Below are positions 43,394 to 52,063 of a DNA stretch of 64,000 bases, one piece after another; the first letter of the stretch is position 1, and every line of letters begins with the position of its first letter. The notes below the pieces were generated by a model. That model did not search any database and was not told the DNA's origin. It saw nothing but the letters and a program-made list of their open reading frames with translations. The stretch covers positions 1 to 64,000 of the forward strand of contig CAZGBJ010000006.1 of NCBI GenBank assembly GCA_964523895.1, read 5' to 3'. The position numbers were made by a program, and so were the translations under genes. This stretch comes from UBA7359 sp964523895. Lineage in GTDB: Bacteria > Pseudomonadota > Gammaproteobacteria > Eutrophobiales > Eutrophobiaceae.

Positions 43394-44163
43394 TGGGGCT
43401 CGCCAAACGCATAATACCCTGCCTTGATGTTGATAACGGCCGGGTTGTTAAAGGCGTTCAATTTGTAGACATTCGTGACGCTGGCGATCCTGTTGAAGTT
43501 GCCAATCGCTATGACCAACAAGGTGCGGACGAAATAACATTTCTTGATATTACAGCTAGCAGTGACGACCGCGAGACAATGGTACACGTAGTCGAGGAAG
43601 TTGCTAGCCAGGTTTTTATTCCGCTTACTGTTGGCGGCGGCATACGTACAATCGAAGATATTCAACGTATGCTTAAAGCTGGCGCAGATAAAATTAGTAT
43701 TAACACTGCCGCAGTAAAAGATCCTGAATTTGTACGCCGTGCCGCAGAGCAATTCGGCTCACAGTGCATAGTTGTTGCAATAGACGCCAAGCAAATTGCT
43801 TCAAGTGATGGCAAGCGCTGGCAGGTCTTTACCCACGGCGGCCGAAATACAACCGGATTTGATGTAATAGAGTGGTCACAAAAAATGGAGAGCTATGGCG
43901 CTGGCGAAATACTATTAACCAGTATGGATAGAGACGGCACAAGAGATGGTTTTGATATTGACCTTACTTGCGCTGTTAGCGAAGCGGTAACTATCCCGGT
44001 AATTGCATCCGGCGGCGTAGGCAATCTTGAACATCTTGCTGATGGCGTGGTCTATGGAAAAGCTGATGCCGTACTGGCTGCGAGCATCTTTCATTTTGGC
44101 GAGTACACGGTTGCTGAAGCAAAAGAATGCATGTCCAAACGAAATATTGAAGTTCGTCTATAA
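43393..44163 (+). CDS. hisF: Imidazole glycerol phosphate synthase cyclase subunit HisF
   Basis: A 256-residue barrel: LAKRIIPCLDVDNGRVVKGVQF with the catalytic Asp, TVGGGIRTIEDIQRML, and LLTSMDRDGTRDGFD with the second Asp. It uses ammonia from HisH to form IGP and AICAR. hisH is not next to it here, although the two subunits must interact. Confidence 0.96.
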   Translation: MGLAKRIIPCLDVDNGRVVKGVQFVDIRDAGDPVEVANRYDQQGADEITFLDITASSDDRETMVHVVEEVASQVFIPLTVGGGIRTIEDIQRMLKAGADKISINTAAVKDPEFVRRAAEQFGSQCIVVAIDAKQIASSDGKRWQVFTHGGRNTTGFDVIEWSQKMESYGAGEILLTSMDRDGTRDGFDIDLTCAVSEAVTIPVIASGGVGNLEHLADGVVYGKADAVLAASIFHFGEYTVAEAKECMSKRNIEVRL

Positions 44164-44180
44164 TTTAACCCTGATAAAAT

Positions 44181-44579
44181 ATGAGCGCCTGGCTAGATAA
44201 AGTTGAATGGAATGATGATGGTCTTGTACCTGTTGTTGTGCAGGAGGCTGATTCCGGGCAAGTTCTTATGCATGCCTGGATGAATCGTGAGGCACTATCG
44301 CTAACTAAAAAAAATGGCAAAGCCACTTATTGGTCGCGCTCTCGACAATCACTCTGGGTTAAAGGCGAATCATCGGGCCACTATCAAACAGTTGAGACGA
44401 TACAAATGGATTGTGATTGCGACACCTTATTACTCACGGTAAAGCAAGAGGGTGGCATTGCATGTCATACTGGCAGGCATCATTGTTTCTTTATGTCGCT
44501 AACTGATGAAGCGTGGCTGACAACCGAAGAAATATTAAAAAACCCTGAAGATATTTATAAAACAACAGATCTAAAATGA
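44181..44579 (+). CDS. hisI: Phosphoribosyl-AMP cyclohydrolase HisI
   Basis: A 132-residue stand-alone PRA-CH. MNREALSLTKKNGKATYWSRSRQSLWVKGESSGHYQ and the metal ligands DCDCDTLLLTVKQEGGIACHTGRHHCFF are present. HisI and HisE are separate genes here, whereas they are fused in enterics. It overlaps hisE by 4 bp (ATGA). Confidence 0.95.
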   Translation: MSAWLDKVEWNDDGLVPVVVQEADSGQVLMHAWMNREALSLTKKNGKATYWSRSRQSLWVKGESSGHYQTVETIQMDCDCDTLLLTVKQEGGIACHTGRHHCFFMSLTDEAWLTTEEILKNPEDIYKTTDLK

Positions 44580-44902
44580 AACAAGACATACTTAATTCGC
44601 TCGATGAAATACTGGAACAGCGTAAACAGGCCAATCCCGATGAGTCCTACACTGCTAAATTGCTTAGTGACGGCCTCGATAGCATTCTTAAAAAAGTAGG
44701 CGAAGAGGCAACTGAGACGGTAATTGCTTCTAAATCCGGTGAAAATGCTGCTATAATTCACGAAATAGCCGATTTGTGGTTTCATACGCTTGTGCTTCTT
44801 AAGCACCATGGTCTTGATTCCAGTGACATACTCAAAGAGCTTGAGAGTCGTTTTGGTTTATCCGGACTTGAAGAAAAAGCCAATCGAAACAATTCATCAT
44901 AG
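44576..44902 (+). CDS. hisE: Phosphoribosyl-ATP pyrophosphatase HisE
   Basis: A 108-residue all-alpha MazG-like NTP pyrophosphohydrolase. SYTAKLLSDGLDSILKKVGEEATETVIASKSG contains the metal-binding Glu cluster, and HEIADLWFHTLVLLKHHGL is the second helix pair. It removes pyrophosphate from PR-ATP. Last his gene; tatA follows after 81 bp. Confidence 0.94.
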   Translation: MKQDILNSLDEILEQRKQANPDESYTAKLLSDGLDSILKKVGEEATETVIASKSGENAAIIHEIADLWFHTLVLLKHHGLDSSDILKELESRFGLSGLEEKANRNNSS

Positions 44903-44983
44903 GATTCTATTGTTATATCAGGCTTGCCTGCTGCCAAGAAATCGGTTCAACTAGCTGTTAAATAATTATCTGGAGAAATAAGT

Positions 44984-45220
44984 ATGGGTTTTGGTGTCTC
45001 CGAATTACTAATCCTGTTACTCATTGTTGCTTTGTTGTTCGGCACCAAAAAATTACGCAATATGGGTGGCGATTTAGGCAGCGCGATAAAAAGTTTCCGA
45101 AGCGCAGTAAAAGACAAAGATGACGGTGAAAAATTGACTGAGGCAAGCGACGACAAGCCAACAGGTGAAGTTATCGAGGGCAAGGTTGAACCTCAAGACG
45201 AAGATCCTGGCAAAAGCTGA
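44984..45220 (+). CDS. tatA: Sec-independent translocase subunit TatA
   Basis: A 78-residue protein with one N-terminal TM helix (MGFGVSELLILLLIVALLFGTKKLRNMGGDLGSAIKSF), the FG hinge and an amphipathic helix, then an acidic tail. TatA polymers form the pore for folded twin-arginine substrates. Followed by tatB and tatC. Confidence 0.93.
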   Translation: MGFGVSELLILLLIVALLFGTKKLRNMGGDLGSAIKSFRSAVKDKDDGEKLTEASDDKPTGEVIEGKVEPQDEDPGKS

Positions 45221-45248
45221 TCTTTAAGCACGTCATATAAACAAAAAC

Positions 45249-45536
45249 ATGTTTGATATCGGGTTCTGGGAGCTAGTCATTATTGCACTGGTCGCGTTGA
45301 TCATTATTGGTCCGGAACGTTTGCCAGAATTAGCCCATGATGCGGGTCGAATTGTAAGGAAACTTCGAAACTTTATTCAAAACGCAAAAAGAGAGCTTGA
45401 GAAAGAACTGGAACTTGATCAATTAAACGATCTAAACGAAAGCATTGATCATGTTGACGGCCTGATGAAGCAAGCGCCTGACCGACTCGTTCAGGATCAA
45501 ATTAATAACATCAAAGAAAATGACTCAACAAAGTAA
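45249..45536 (+). CDS. tatB: Sec-independent translocase subunit TatB
   Basis: A 95-residue protein: MFDIGFWELVIIALVALIIIGPERLPELAHDAGRIVRKLRNFIQNAKREL with the TatB-type GPERLP hinge and a longer amphipathic helix. It binds TatC in the receptor complex. Intergenic gap to tatC is 12 bp. Confidence 0.94.
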   Translation: MFDIGFWELVIIALVALIIIGPERLPELAHDAGRIVRKLRNFIQNAKRELEKELELDQLNDLNESIDHVDGLMKQAPDRLVQDQINNIKENDSTK

Positions 45537-45548
45537 GCGCTTCTTTTT

Positions 45549-46292
45549 ATGACGGACGCCAAAACAGATAGCGGACAATCTTTAATCTCACATTTAATTG
45601 AATTACGTAGTTGTGTTTTACGAGTTGTAGTTTGTATTTTTGTCGTGTTGCTAGTACTGCTTCCTTTCGCTAATCAAATATACAATTTTATAGCAACACC
45701 ATTAATTGCAAAACTGCCGGAAGGCAGCAGCATGATAGCAACAGAAGTCGTCTCGCCTTTTTTTGCGCCATTCAAATTAACCTTATTCTGCGCTGTATTT
45801 TTTACTGTGCCGTTTACTCTTTATCAGGCCTGGTCATTCATAACTCCCGGGCTTTACACAAACGAAAAGAAACTCGTCGTTCCCTTACTAATAAGCAGCA
45901 CTTTGCTTTTTTATACGGGAATTTTGTTCGCTTATTATATTGTCTTTCCTGTTTTGTTTGCCTTTCTAACAACAACAGCACCGCAAGGCATACAGATAAT
46001 GACCGACATCAATCATTATCTCGATTTTATACTGAAACTCTTTTTTGCTTTTGGTATTTCATTTGAAATTCCGGTTGCTACTTTTTTATTAATCCGCTCA
46101 GACTTTATCAGCATTAAAAAGCTTGAGGCAAATCGACCTTACATTATTTTATCTGCTTTTTTTGCCGGCATGTTGTTAACCCCGCCTGATGTAATATCTC
46201 AAGTCTTATTGGCCGTGCCGATATGGTTGTTGTTTGAAAGCGGCCTTATTCTTGGAAAAATTTATGGCAACAAAGAAGAAACGTATGATTAA
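45549..46292 (+). CDS. tatC: Sec-independent translocase subunit TatC
   Basis: A 247-residue, six-TM receptor for twin-arginine signals. Features: LISHLIELRSCVLRVVVC at the N-terminus, PFFAPFKLTLFCAVFFTVPFTLYQAWSFITPGLYTNEKK (periplasmic cap), and FGISFEIPVATFLLIRSDFIS. Its stop codon overlaps the stop of the convergent peptidase gene, so the two transcripts overlap. Confidence 0.96.
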   Translation: MTDAKTDSGQSLISHLIELRSCVLRVVVCIFVVLLVLLPFANQIYNFIATPLIAKLPEGSSMIATEVVSPFFAPFKLTLFCAVFFTVPFTLYQAWSFITPGLYTNEKKLVVPLLISSTLLFYTGILFAYYIVFPVLFAFLTTTAPQGIQIMTDINHYLDFILKLFFAFGISFEIPVATFLLIRSDFISIKKLEANRPYIILSAFFAGMLLTPPDVISQVLLAVPIWLLFESGLILGKIYGNKEETYD

Positions 46293-47692
46293 CCGCTAGC
46301 GGTTGTTGCCCAATTGGCGTTTGCTTTTGTTTCTTGCCTTTTTTCATAGTTGATTAATTTGTTTTCTATTTCGGATCCTATTCTTATTTGTGGATTTGAG
46401 TTTTTAAAACCTTCCTTGTTTTCTTTCTCAAAAATTATTTCTTTGGCAAGATTAAATGCCTGAACAAATGACTTTGTCTGCTTTAAGCCCTGCTCAAAAT
46501 AAGCATCGCCAAAATACGTATATTTTCCATCATGCCCACAACCAAACGAGTTTCGATCAGCACTAGCTGCTGTTATTAACAAAGTATAAGGATCAGCTAG
46601 AGGCTCGATAAAGCCGCCAGAATAACAGGCAGAAACAATAATAATGCGCCATTTGACCCTTGCCGTATTCAATGCCGCACGAATCATTGCTGCATCAATA
46701 TTGTTCAGTTTAAATGGCGGGAAATTAGCGGAGATATGATGATCTTCTGATCCATGAGAACTTAGAAATAATAATAATATATCCTCATCAACATCCATTA
46801 ATTCTGCTATTTTTTTAATACTATTTTTTAAATTATGTCCGTTCGCTAACGGCACACTATCAACTGTTTTTTCATTGTTAATTAAAAGCAACGAACGGCC
46901 AAAAACACTAAAATGATCATTGATAATAGATTGTGCCGCTTTTGTCTCATTCATAAAAACATCTTCATCTGCATCACCAGCAAAACCAATAAAAAATAAA
47001 TCTGCAATGCCTGCTTTACCCGCAATAAGATCCTTAATATTTGAGTCAAGCAGTGTATTTTGAGAATAGTAAACGGATTCAATATCAATATTAGGCGAAG
47101 CTTTTGCGATACTACTTTCCGTTTGCAAGGGATACCAGAGTGGCTCTGTTGGTAATAAAAACAAAGGCGAAAAATTAAACACGGCATACAAGGTGACATA
47201 AGCCAGCGTCTGCCAAATGCTCAAATAAAAGAAACGCTTTATTAAACGAGCGACAACTAGCAAGTACCATAAAGAATACGCAATAAAAACAGCCCAGTTT
47301 GATTGATAGGGATCAAGGTACGTTTGTTGTTCTGCTAGCGCTAGCAAACAGACTGAGCCTAACCATATAACAGGAACGACAGACAAAAACAGTATAATTA
47401 ATTTACCCAGATCCTGTTGTCTGTTATTTAATACCGCAATCAAACTTAAACTGAATAAAAATGAAAGGTAGAGTAATGCCTGATAGCTTAATCCATAAGG
47501 ATTAAAATAATTATCAGGTGCTGCATCAAAATAATCGTAAACAATAGATAAGCTTAATGAAACCAAGAGCAGCAAACAAATTTGCAAATAACCGCCTTTA
47601 AATGACCAAAGACGCACCGGCATAAAAAGCGCTGCGCGCGTGCCTGCTATAATGTTTCCGAATAATTCTATAAGTGGCTTAAGTGTTTTCAT
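46289..47692 (-). CDS. Membrane-bound C13/caspase-fold peptidase
   Basis: A 467-residue protein. The N-terminal half has about five to six TM helices (about 35-205). The C-terminal half carries a clan-CD cysteine peptidase domain with catalytic His in LLLFLSSHGSEDHH and catalytic Cys in RIIIVSACYSGGF, followed by LLITAASADRNSFGCG, the usual C13/legumain-like continuation. The family is found in proteobacteria, but substrates are mostly unknown. It is placed tail-to-tail with tatC. Confidence 0.85.
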   Translation of the reverse strand: MKTLKPLIELFGNIIAGTRAALFMPVRLWSFKGGYLQICLLLLVSLSLSIVYDYFDAAPDNYFNPYGLSYQALLYLSFLFSLSLIAVLNNRQQDLGKLIILFLSVVPVIWLGSVCLLALAEQQTYLDPYQSNWAVFIAYSLWYLLVVARLIKRFFYLSIWQTLAYVTLYAVFNFSPLFLLPTEPLWYPLQTESSIAKASPNIDIESVYYSQNTLLDSNIKDLIAGKAGIADLFFIGFAGDADEDVFMNETKAAQSIINDHFSVFGRSLLLINNEKTVDSVPLANGHNLKNSIKKIAELMDVDEDILLLFLSSHGSEDHHISANFPPFKLNNIDAAMIRAALNTARVKWRIIIVSACYSGGFIEPLADPYTLLITAASADRNSFGCGHDGKYTYFGDAYFEQGLKQTKSFVQAFNLAKEIIFEKENKEGFKNSNPQIRIGSEIENKLINYEKRQETKANANWATTASG

Positions 47693-47823
47693 TTATCTAA
47701 TACTATTTATGACTTTTACAGCATAATTCATCCCGTAGTCGAATACTAAACTGATATTGCTCAAAGATTGATTGATTGCGTTTGATTGGCGCATTAACAT
47801 TAGTCCGTTTTAACAAAATCACA

Positions 47824-47983
47824 GAGGCCTTAACACGAACAGGGTTTTTGTTCTCTGGCTAGGCAAAAACGCACGGAATGAGAGAGCTTATACCTATAAG
47901 CGACCGATTGAGTACGTTTTTACCACGGTAGGCGCTTTAAGCGACGCCGCCAGAGAAAAAAAGAACCATCGTGGGGTGGCCTC
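47824..47983. mobile_element. MITE-like element, copy C (diverged)
   Basis: A 160-bp element in the same orientation as copy A. The ends are GAGGCCTTAACACGA and TCGTGGGGTGGCCTC, clearly diverged from the other copies. The core AGGCAAAAACGCACGGAATG and GACCGATTGAGTACGTTTTTACCA are intact. It ends 22 bp before the ilvE ATG, so it contributes the ilvE leader. Confidence 0.82.
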
Positions 47984-48005
47984 GTTAATAATTGGTAAAA
48001 ATATA

Positions 48006-48932
48006 ATGAGTATGGATGATCGTGACGGTGTAATTTGGCTTGATGGCGACTTTGTTCCCTGGAGAGAAGCAAAAACCCATGTGCTGACACACACCCTGCA
48101 TTACGGAATGGGCGTTTTTGAAGGTCTTCGCGCCTATAATACTGCCAAAGGCACTGCAATTTTTCGCCTTAATGAGCACACAGACAGACTGTTCAATTCA
48201 GCACATATTTTAAATATGCCGATACCGTTTGACAAAGAAACCATTAATAGCGCATGTCTGGACACCGTAAAAAAGAACAACCTGGAAACTGCCTATATTC
48301 GGCCGATGTGCTTTTATGGCTCGGAAGGCATGGGTTTGAGGGCAGACAACCTGAAAACGCATGTGATGGTTGCAGCCTGGGCATGGGGTTCCTATCTCGG
48401 TAACGAAGGACTGGAAAAGGGCATTAGAATCAAAACATCTTCGTTCACTCGCCACCATGTCAATATCACCATGTGCAAAGCAAAGGCCAACGGCAACTAT
48501 ATGAACTCGATGATGGCCCTGCAGGAAGCGCTCACCGATGGTTATGACGAAGCTTTACTGTTAGATAATGAAGGTTATGTCGCTGAGGGCAGCGGTGAAA
48601 ATATATTTCTTGTGCGTGATGGTATTATGACCACACCGGATCTGACTTCTGCGCTGGAGGGCATAACACGCGAAACAATTATGCAATTTGCTCAAGAAAA
48701 CAATATTATCGTTAAAGAAAAAAGAATAACGCGCGATGAAGTATATATAGCAGATGAAGCTTTCTTTACCGGCACAGCTGCCGAAGTGACGCCAATACGC
48801 GAACTTGATAATCGTCAAATCGGAAATGGCAAACGAGGCCCGATTACAGAACAATTACAGAAACTGTATTTTGATTGTGTTGAAGGAAAACTGGAGCAAC
48901 ACCAGAACTGGTTAAGCTATATAACGACTTAG
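48006..48932 (+). CDS. ilvE: Branched-chain amino acid aminotransferase
   Basis: A 308-residue fold-type IV PLP transaminase, last step of Leu/Ile/Val synthesis. It has VIWLDGDFVPWREAKTHVLTHTLHYGMGVFEGLRAYNT, catalytic Lys in NITMCKAKANGNYMNS, and VAEGSGENIFLVRDG, FFTGTAAEVTPIRELD. Start chosen at MSMDDRDGVIWLDG; the upstream in-frame ATG at 47976 lies in a MITE. It stands alone from other ilv genes in view. Confidence 0.95.
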   Translation: MSMDDRDGVIWLDGDFVPWREAKTHVLTHTLHYGMGVFEGLRAYNTAKGTAIFRLNEHTDRLFNSAHILNMPIPFDKETINSACLDTVKKNNLETAYIRPMCFYGSEGMGLRADNLKTHVMVAAWAWGSYLGNEGLEKGIRIKTSSFTRHHVNITMCKAKANGNYMNSMMALQEALTDGYDEALLLDNEGYVAEGSGENIFLVRDGIMTTPDLTSALEGITRETIMQFAQENNIIVKEKRITRDEVYIADEAFFTGTAAEVTPIRELDNRQIGNGKRGPITEQLQKLYFDCVEGKLEQHQNWLSYITT

Positions 48933-48953
48933 ATTAATTAAGGAACAGCACTT

Positions 48954-49157
48954 ATGAGCGACTCTGAACAAAGTATGGCGGAAGTTTCCACCAGCAGTGA
49001 ATCTCTGTTTCATATTAAAAAAGAACAATTACCTTTACATTGTCCTTTGCCCGAAATGAGCCTCTGGAATCAACATCCGCGCGTCTATCTACCGATCGAA
49101 AAAACAGGCAAGGGGAAATGCCCTTATTGTGGCAGCGAATTTATTCTTGAGGAATAA
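48954..49157 (+). CDS. Zinc-finger (zf-CHCC type) small protein
   Basis: A 67-residue protein. LPLHCPLPEMSLWNQHPRVYLPIEKTGKGKCPYCGSEFIL has the C-x(n)-H-x(n)-CxxC zinc pattern known from complex I NDUFS6-like and bacterial small proteins. Bacterial members often lie next to ilvE and LPS genes, as here. Function not established. Confidence 0.85.
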   Translation: MSDSEQSMAEVSTSSESLFHIKKEQLPLHCPLPEMSLWNQHPRVYLPIEKTGKGKCPYCGSEFILEE

Positions 49158-49177
49158 AGCAACGACGATCATAACGC

Positions 49178-50086
49178 ATGGCTTTTAATATTTGGCGCAT
49201 TACTGACGGGAAAGCTGGCCATGACTCTCAAAGCATTGGACTATGTAACGCTATAGAACAATTAAAATCCTGCGAGCGCTTTGATGTTCCTGTCGACTCA
49301 TTGCTTAATAGCTGCAAAAATATTTTATTAAAACAATTTCCGCAGGGTAAAGAACTTCCCAGCCCAGATATCATTATTGGTGCCGGACATGGAACCCACC
49401 TGCCGATGTTGTCTGCAAAATATGTTCGAAAAGGCAAAGCCATTGTCTTAATGAAGCCAAGCTTGCCTTTGTCATTTTTTGACTGTTGTATTATCCCAAA
49501 ACACGATTCGCCACCGAATAAAGAAAAGATAATATCAACAAACGGCGCATTAAATCCGGTACAAGATAATGAAGACAAGTTGGCAAACACGGGTTTAATT
49601 CTCATAGGCGGATCATCAAAACATTATCAATGGAACGACGAAGCTATAGTGAGCCAAATAAAGCAAATCGTTACTAGTCAAACTAATATTCACTGGACTA
49701 TTGCTGACTCACCACGTACACCAAAAACAACGTTGACCACCATACTTAAACTTGCTCATAAAAATGTTGATGTGTTAAATTTTACAGAAACTGATAGCAA
49801 AATAATCCGTGAATTTATTTTCAAGGCTGACAATATATGGGTTAGTGTGGATAGTGTTTCCATGATTTATGAGTCGCTCTCTTCTGGCGCAGCGGTTGGT
49901 TTGCTTGATCTGGAGCAGAAAAAGAAAAATAGAGTGACTGGCGCTATAAACACCTTAATTAATGAAAAACAACTAACCACTTTTGCTATGTGGGAAAACA
50001 CCCATAAATTAACAAAGCCCTCTCATAAGTTTAACGAATCTGAACGTTGTGCCTCTTTGTTATTAGAACGGGGCATACTGGATTGA
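49178..50086 (+). CDS. ELM1/GtrOC1-family putative nucleotide-diphospho-sugar glycosyltransferase
   Basis: A 302-residue protein of the mitochondrial-fission ELM1 family (WRITDGKAGHDSQSIGLCNAIEQL, DIIIGAGHGTHLPML, SVDSVSMIYESLSSGAAVGLLDLEQKKKNRV). Bacterial members occur in LPS clusters and have a GT-B-like fold, so an LPS role is inferred from context. The gene overlaps the next start by 4 bp (TTGA). Confidence 0.85.
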   Translation: MAFNIWRITDGKAGHDSQSIGLCNAIEQLKSCERFDVPVDSLLNSCKNILLKQFPQGKELPSPDIIIGAGHGTHLPMLSAKYVRKGKAIVLMKPSLPLSFFDCCIIPKHDSPPNKEKIISTNGALNPVQDNEDKLANTGLILIGGSSKHYQWNDEAIVSQIKQIVTSQTNIHWTIADSPRTPKTTLTTILKLAHKNVDVLNFTETDSKIIREFIFKADNIWVSVDSVSMIYESLSSGAAVGLLDLEQKKKNRVTGAINTLINEKQLTTFAMWENTHKLTKPSHKFNESERCASLLLERGILD

Positions 50087-50823
50087 ATAAGCCTGAAGAC
50101 TCTATAGTCGCTTGTCCTGTTTGTGATCACTCGGAAACCCATTATTTTGTGACAAAAAATGATTACCCGTTCAATCGCTGCACGCAATGTGATTTTGTTT
50201 TTTTAAACCCCATGCCTGATCAAACGACACTCAATGAGCAATACACCGACGAGGAAAAGGAAGCAGAGCCGACATATAATAAATCAGGCTCTCGCTTGAG
50301 ACGGGCATTTATCAAATTACCCCGTTTTATGCCTTACGCTATTGGCAAAAACACACTGGATTTTGGTTGTGGCGGAGGATTTGTCGCTCACGCATTGAGT
50401 TTTGTCGCAAAATCTTCCAGTGGCATTGATATCAGTGAAAACGCCGTTGAATATGCCAAACAGCGCTTCAAGCGAGCAAATTATTTTTGTATGGACTTTG
50501 TGCAATTACTCGAAACAAAAGACAAATATGACTTTGTACATTCATCTGAAGTCATAGAACATGTCAGCGATATTAATCTTTATATGAGGGCGCTGGAACA
50601 CCTGGTAGAGAAAGGCGGTTATTTATATATCACAACCCCTGATTTAGGCCACCCGAAAGTACCGGAAGATATAACCCAATGGGATGTTTTCTGGCCACCA
50701 ATTCATGTTCAGCATTTTACCAGGAAGACTGTGGATATATTATTTAAGCGTTATGGCTTTAAAATAATTAAATTCTACAATAATAAAAAACCCGGCCTTA
50801 TTTTTCTTTCACAAAAACTATAG
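50083..50823 (+). CDS. Class I SAM methyltransferase with N-terminal zinc ribbon
   Basis: A 246-residue protein. The N-terminus has CPVCDHSETHYFVTKNDYPFNRCTQCDFVFLNPMP, two CxxC knuckles. Motif I is TLDFGCGGGFVAHAL and post-I is FDFVHSSEVIEHV-like (KYDFVHSSEVIEHVSD). Proteins of this build methylate sugars or lipids in polysaccharide loci. The TTG start at 50083 overlaps the ELM1-type gene stop; an ATG 12 codons upstream lies within that gene. Confidence 0.82.
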   Translation: MNKPEDSIVACPVCDHSETHYFVTKNDYPFNRCTQCDFVFLNPMPDQTTLNEQYTDEEKEAEPTYNKSGSRLRRAFIKLPRFMPYAIGKNTLDFGCGGGFVAHALSFVAKSSSGIDISENAVEYAKQRFKRANYFCMDFVQLLETKDKYDFVHSSEVIEHVSDINLYMRALEHLVEKGGYLYITTPDLGHPKVPEDITQWDVFWPPIHVQHFTRKTVDILFKRYGFKIIKFYNNKKPGLIFLSQKL

Positions 50824-50898
50824 CTTTAGCAACGGCGCCTAAAAGCATATTTAATTATATGCACAAACATCGAAAGGCCTTAAGTATTAAGTTATTAT

Positions 50899-52053
50899 GT
50901 GCTTGCTAACTCTCCTACATTAACTAATTCGGGCTATTCGAGTTTTTTGAAACCAACTATATTACAAATATTGCCAGAACTTGATTGTGGCGGCGTAGAA
51001 CGAGGAACACTTGAAGTTGCTGCTGAGCTTGTACGCAGAAACCATCGTTCTGTCGTCGTCTCTGGTCCAGGGCAAATGGTCGCACAACTTGTTTCCGAGG
51101 GCAGCGAACACATTAACTTGCCGGTAGGAAAAAAATCGGTATTTAGTGCGATAAAATTAATTCCTGAATTACGACAATTATTTGAAAGAGAAAAAATCGA
51201 TATTATCCATGCACGATCGCGCTTGCCGGCATGGCTGGCTTACTTAGCATGGAAAAAACTCGACCCGGATAAACGGCCAGTTTTCATGACGACGGTACAT
51301 GGTCCTTATACGATAAATCGTTATAGTAAAATTATGACATCAGGCGAACGTGTCATCGCCACTTCCGAATACATTAAAAGTTACATTCTTGAAAATTACC
51401 CTGACGTAGATGAAAATAAAATCGAAGTCATTCATCGCGGCATCAGCAAATCAAAATTTCCCTATTCCTTCAAGCCATCAAAAGAGTGGATCGGGGAGTG
51501 GGAAAGCCAACACCCTGAGTTATCTAATAAGTTTATTATTACACTTCCAGGCAGAATCACCCGCTGGAAAGGACATAATGATTTTGTTGATATTATTACT
51601 AAAGCAAAAAATAACGGATTGAATGTTCATGGTCTTTTCGCTGGCGGCACAGATCCTGGAAAAGAGAGATACTTACAAGAACTAAAGTCAATAATTAGCT
51701 CAAATAATATGGATGAACACTTTACCTTTCTAGGCCATCGAAATGACATGATAGAAGTCATGTCTATGTCAAACATCGTGTTGTCTCTGGCCAGAATTCC
51801 CGAAGCATTTGGTAGAACGGCACTGGAAGCGCTAAGCCTGGGAGTACCGGTTATTGCGTATAATCATGGTGGCGCAGCAGAAGTGCTAAATGAAATGTTC
51901 CCTGAAGGTAAAGCAACACCGCTTAGTACTGAAGATGTGAATTCAATTATAAATAAATTTTATGCGTCCACGCCTGAGGTAGAGGACAAAAATGCATTTA
52001 CATTAAAAACCATGCTGGACAAAACTATCTCTGTCTACAATTCAATTTATTAA
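50899..52053 (+). CDS. Glycosyltransferase family 4
   Basis: A 384-residue GT-B enzyme. N-domain: TILQILPELDCGGVERGTLEVAAELVRRNHRSVVVSG. C-domain: ITLPGRITRWKGHNDFVDII, the ARIPEAFGRTALEALSLGVPVIAYNHGGAAEVL E-x7-E motif typical of GT4. GTG start is assumed; a start at about 50947 near the conserved N-domain is possible. Probably adds a sugar to the LPS core or O-unit; donor and acceptor not predictable. Confidence 0.88.
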   Translation: MLANSPTLTNSGYSSFLKPTILQILPELDCGGVERGTLEVAAELVRRNHRSVVVSGPGQMVAQLVSEGSEHINLPVGKKSVFSAIKLIPELRQLFEREKIDIIHARSRLPAWLAYLAWKKLDPDKRPVFMTTVHGPYTINRYSKIMTSGERVIATSEYIKSYILENYPDVDENKIEVIHRGISKSKFPYSFKPSKEWIGEWESQHPELSNKFIITLPGRITRWKGHNDFVDIITKAKNNGLNVHGLFAGGTDPGKERYLQELKSIISSNNMDEHFTFLGHRNDMIEVMSMSNIVLSLARIPEAFGRTALEALSLGVPVIAYNHGGAAEVLNEMFPEGKATPLSTEDVNSIINKFYASTPEVEDKNAFTLKTMLDKTISVYNSIY

Positions 52054-52063
52054 CAACGCTCTT

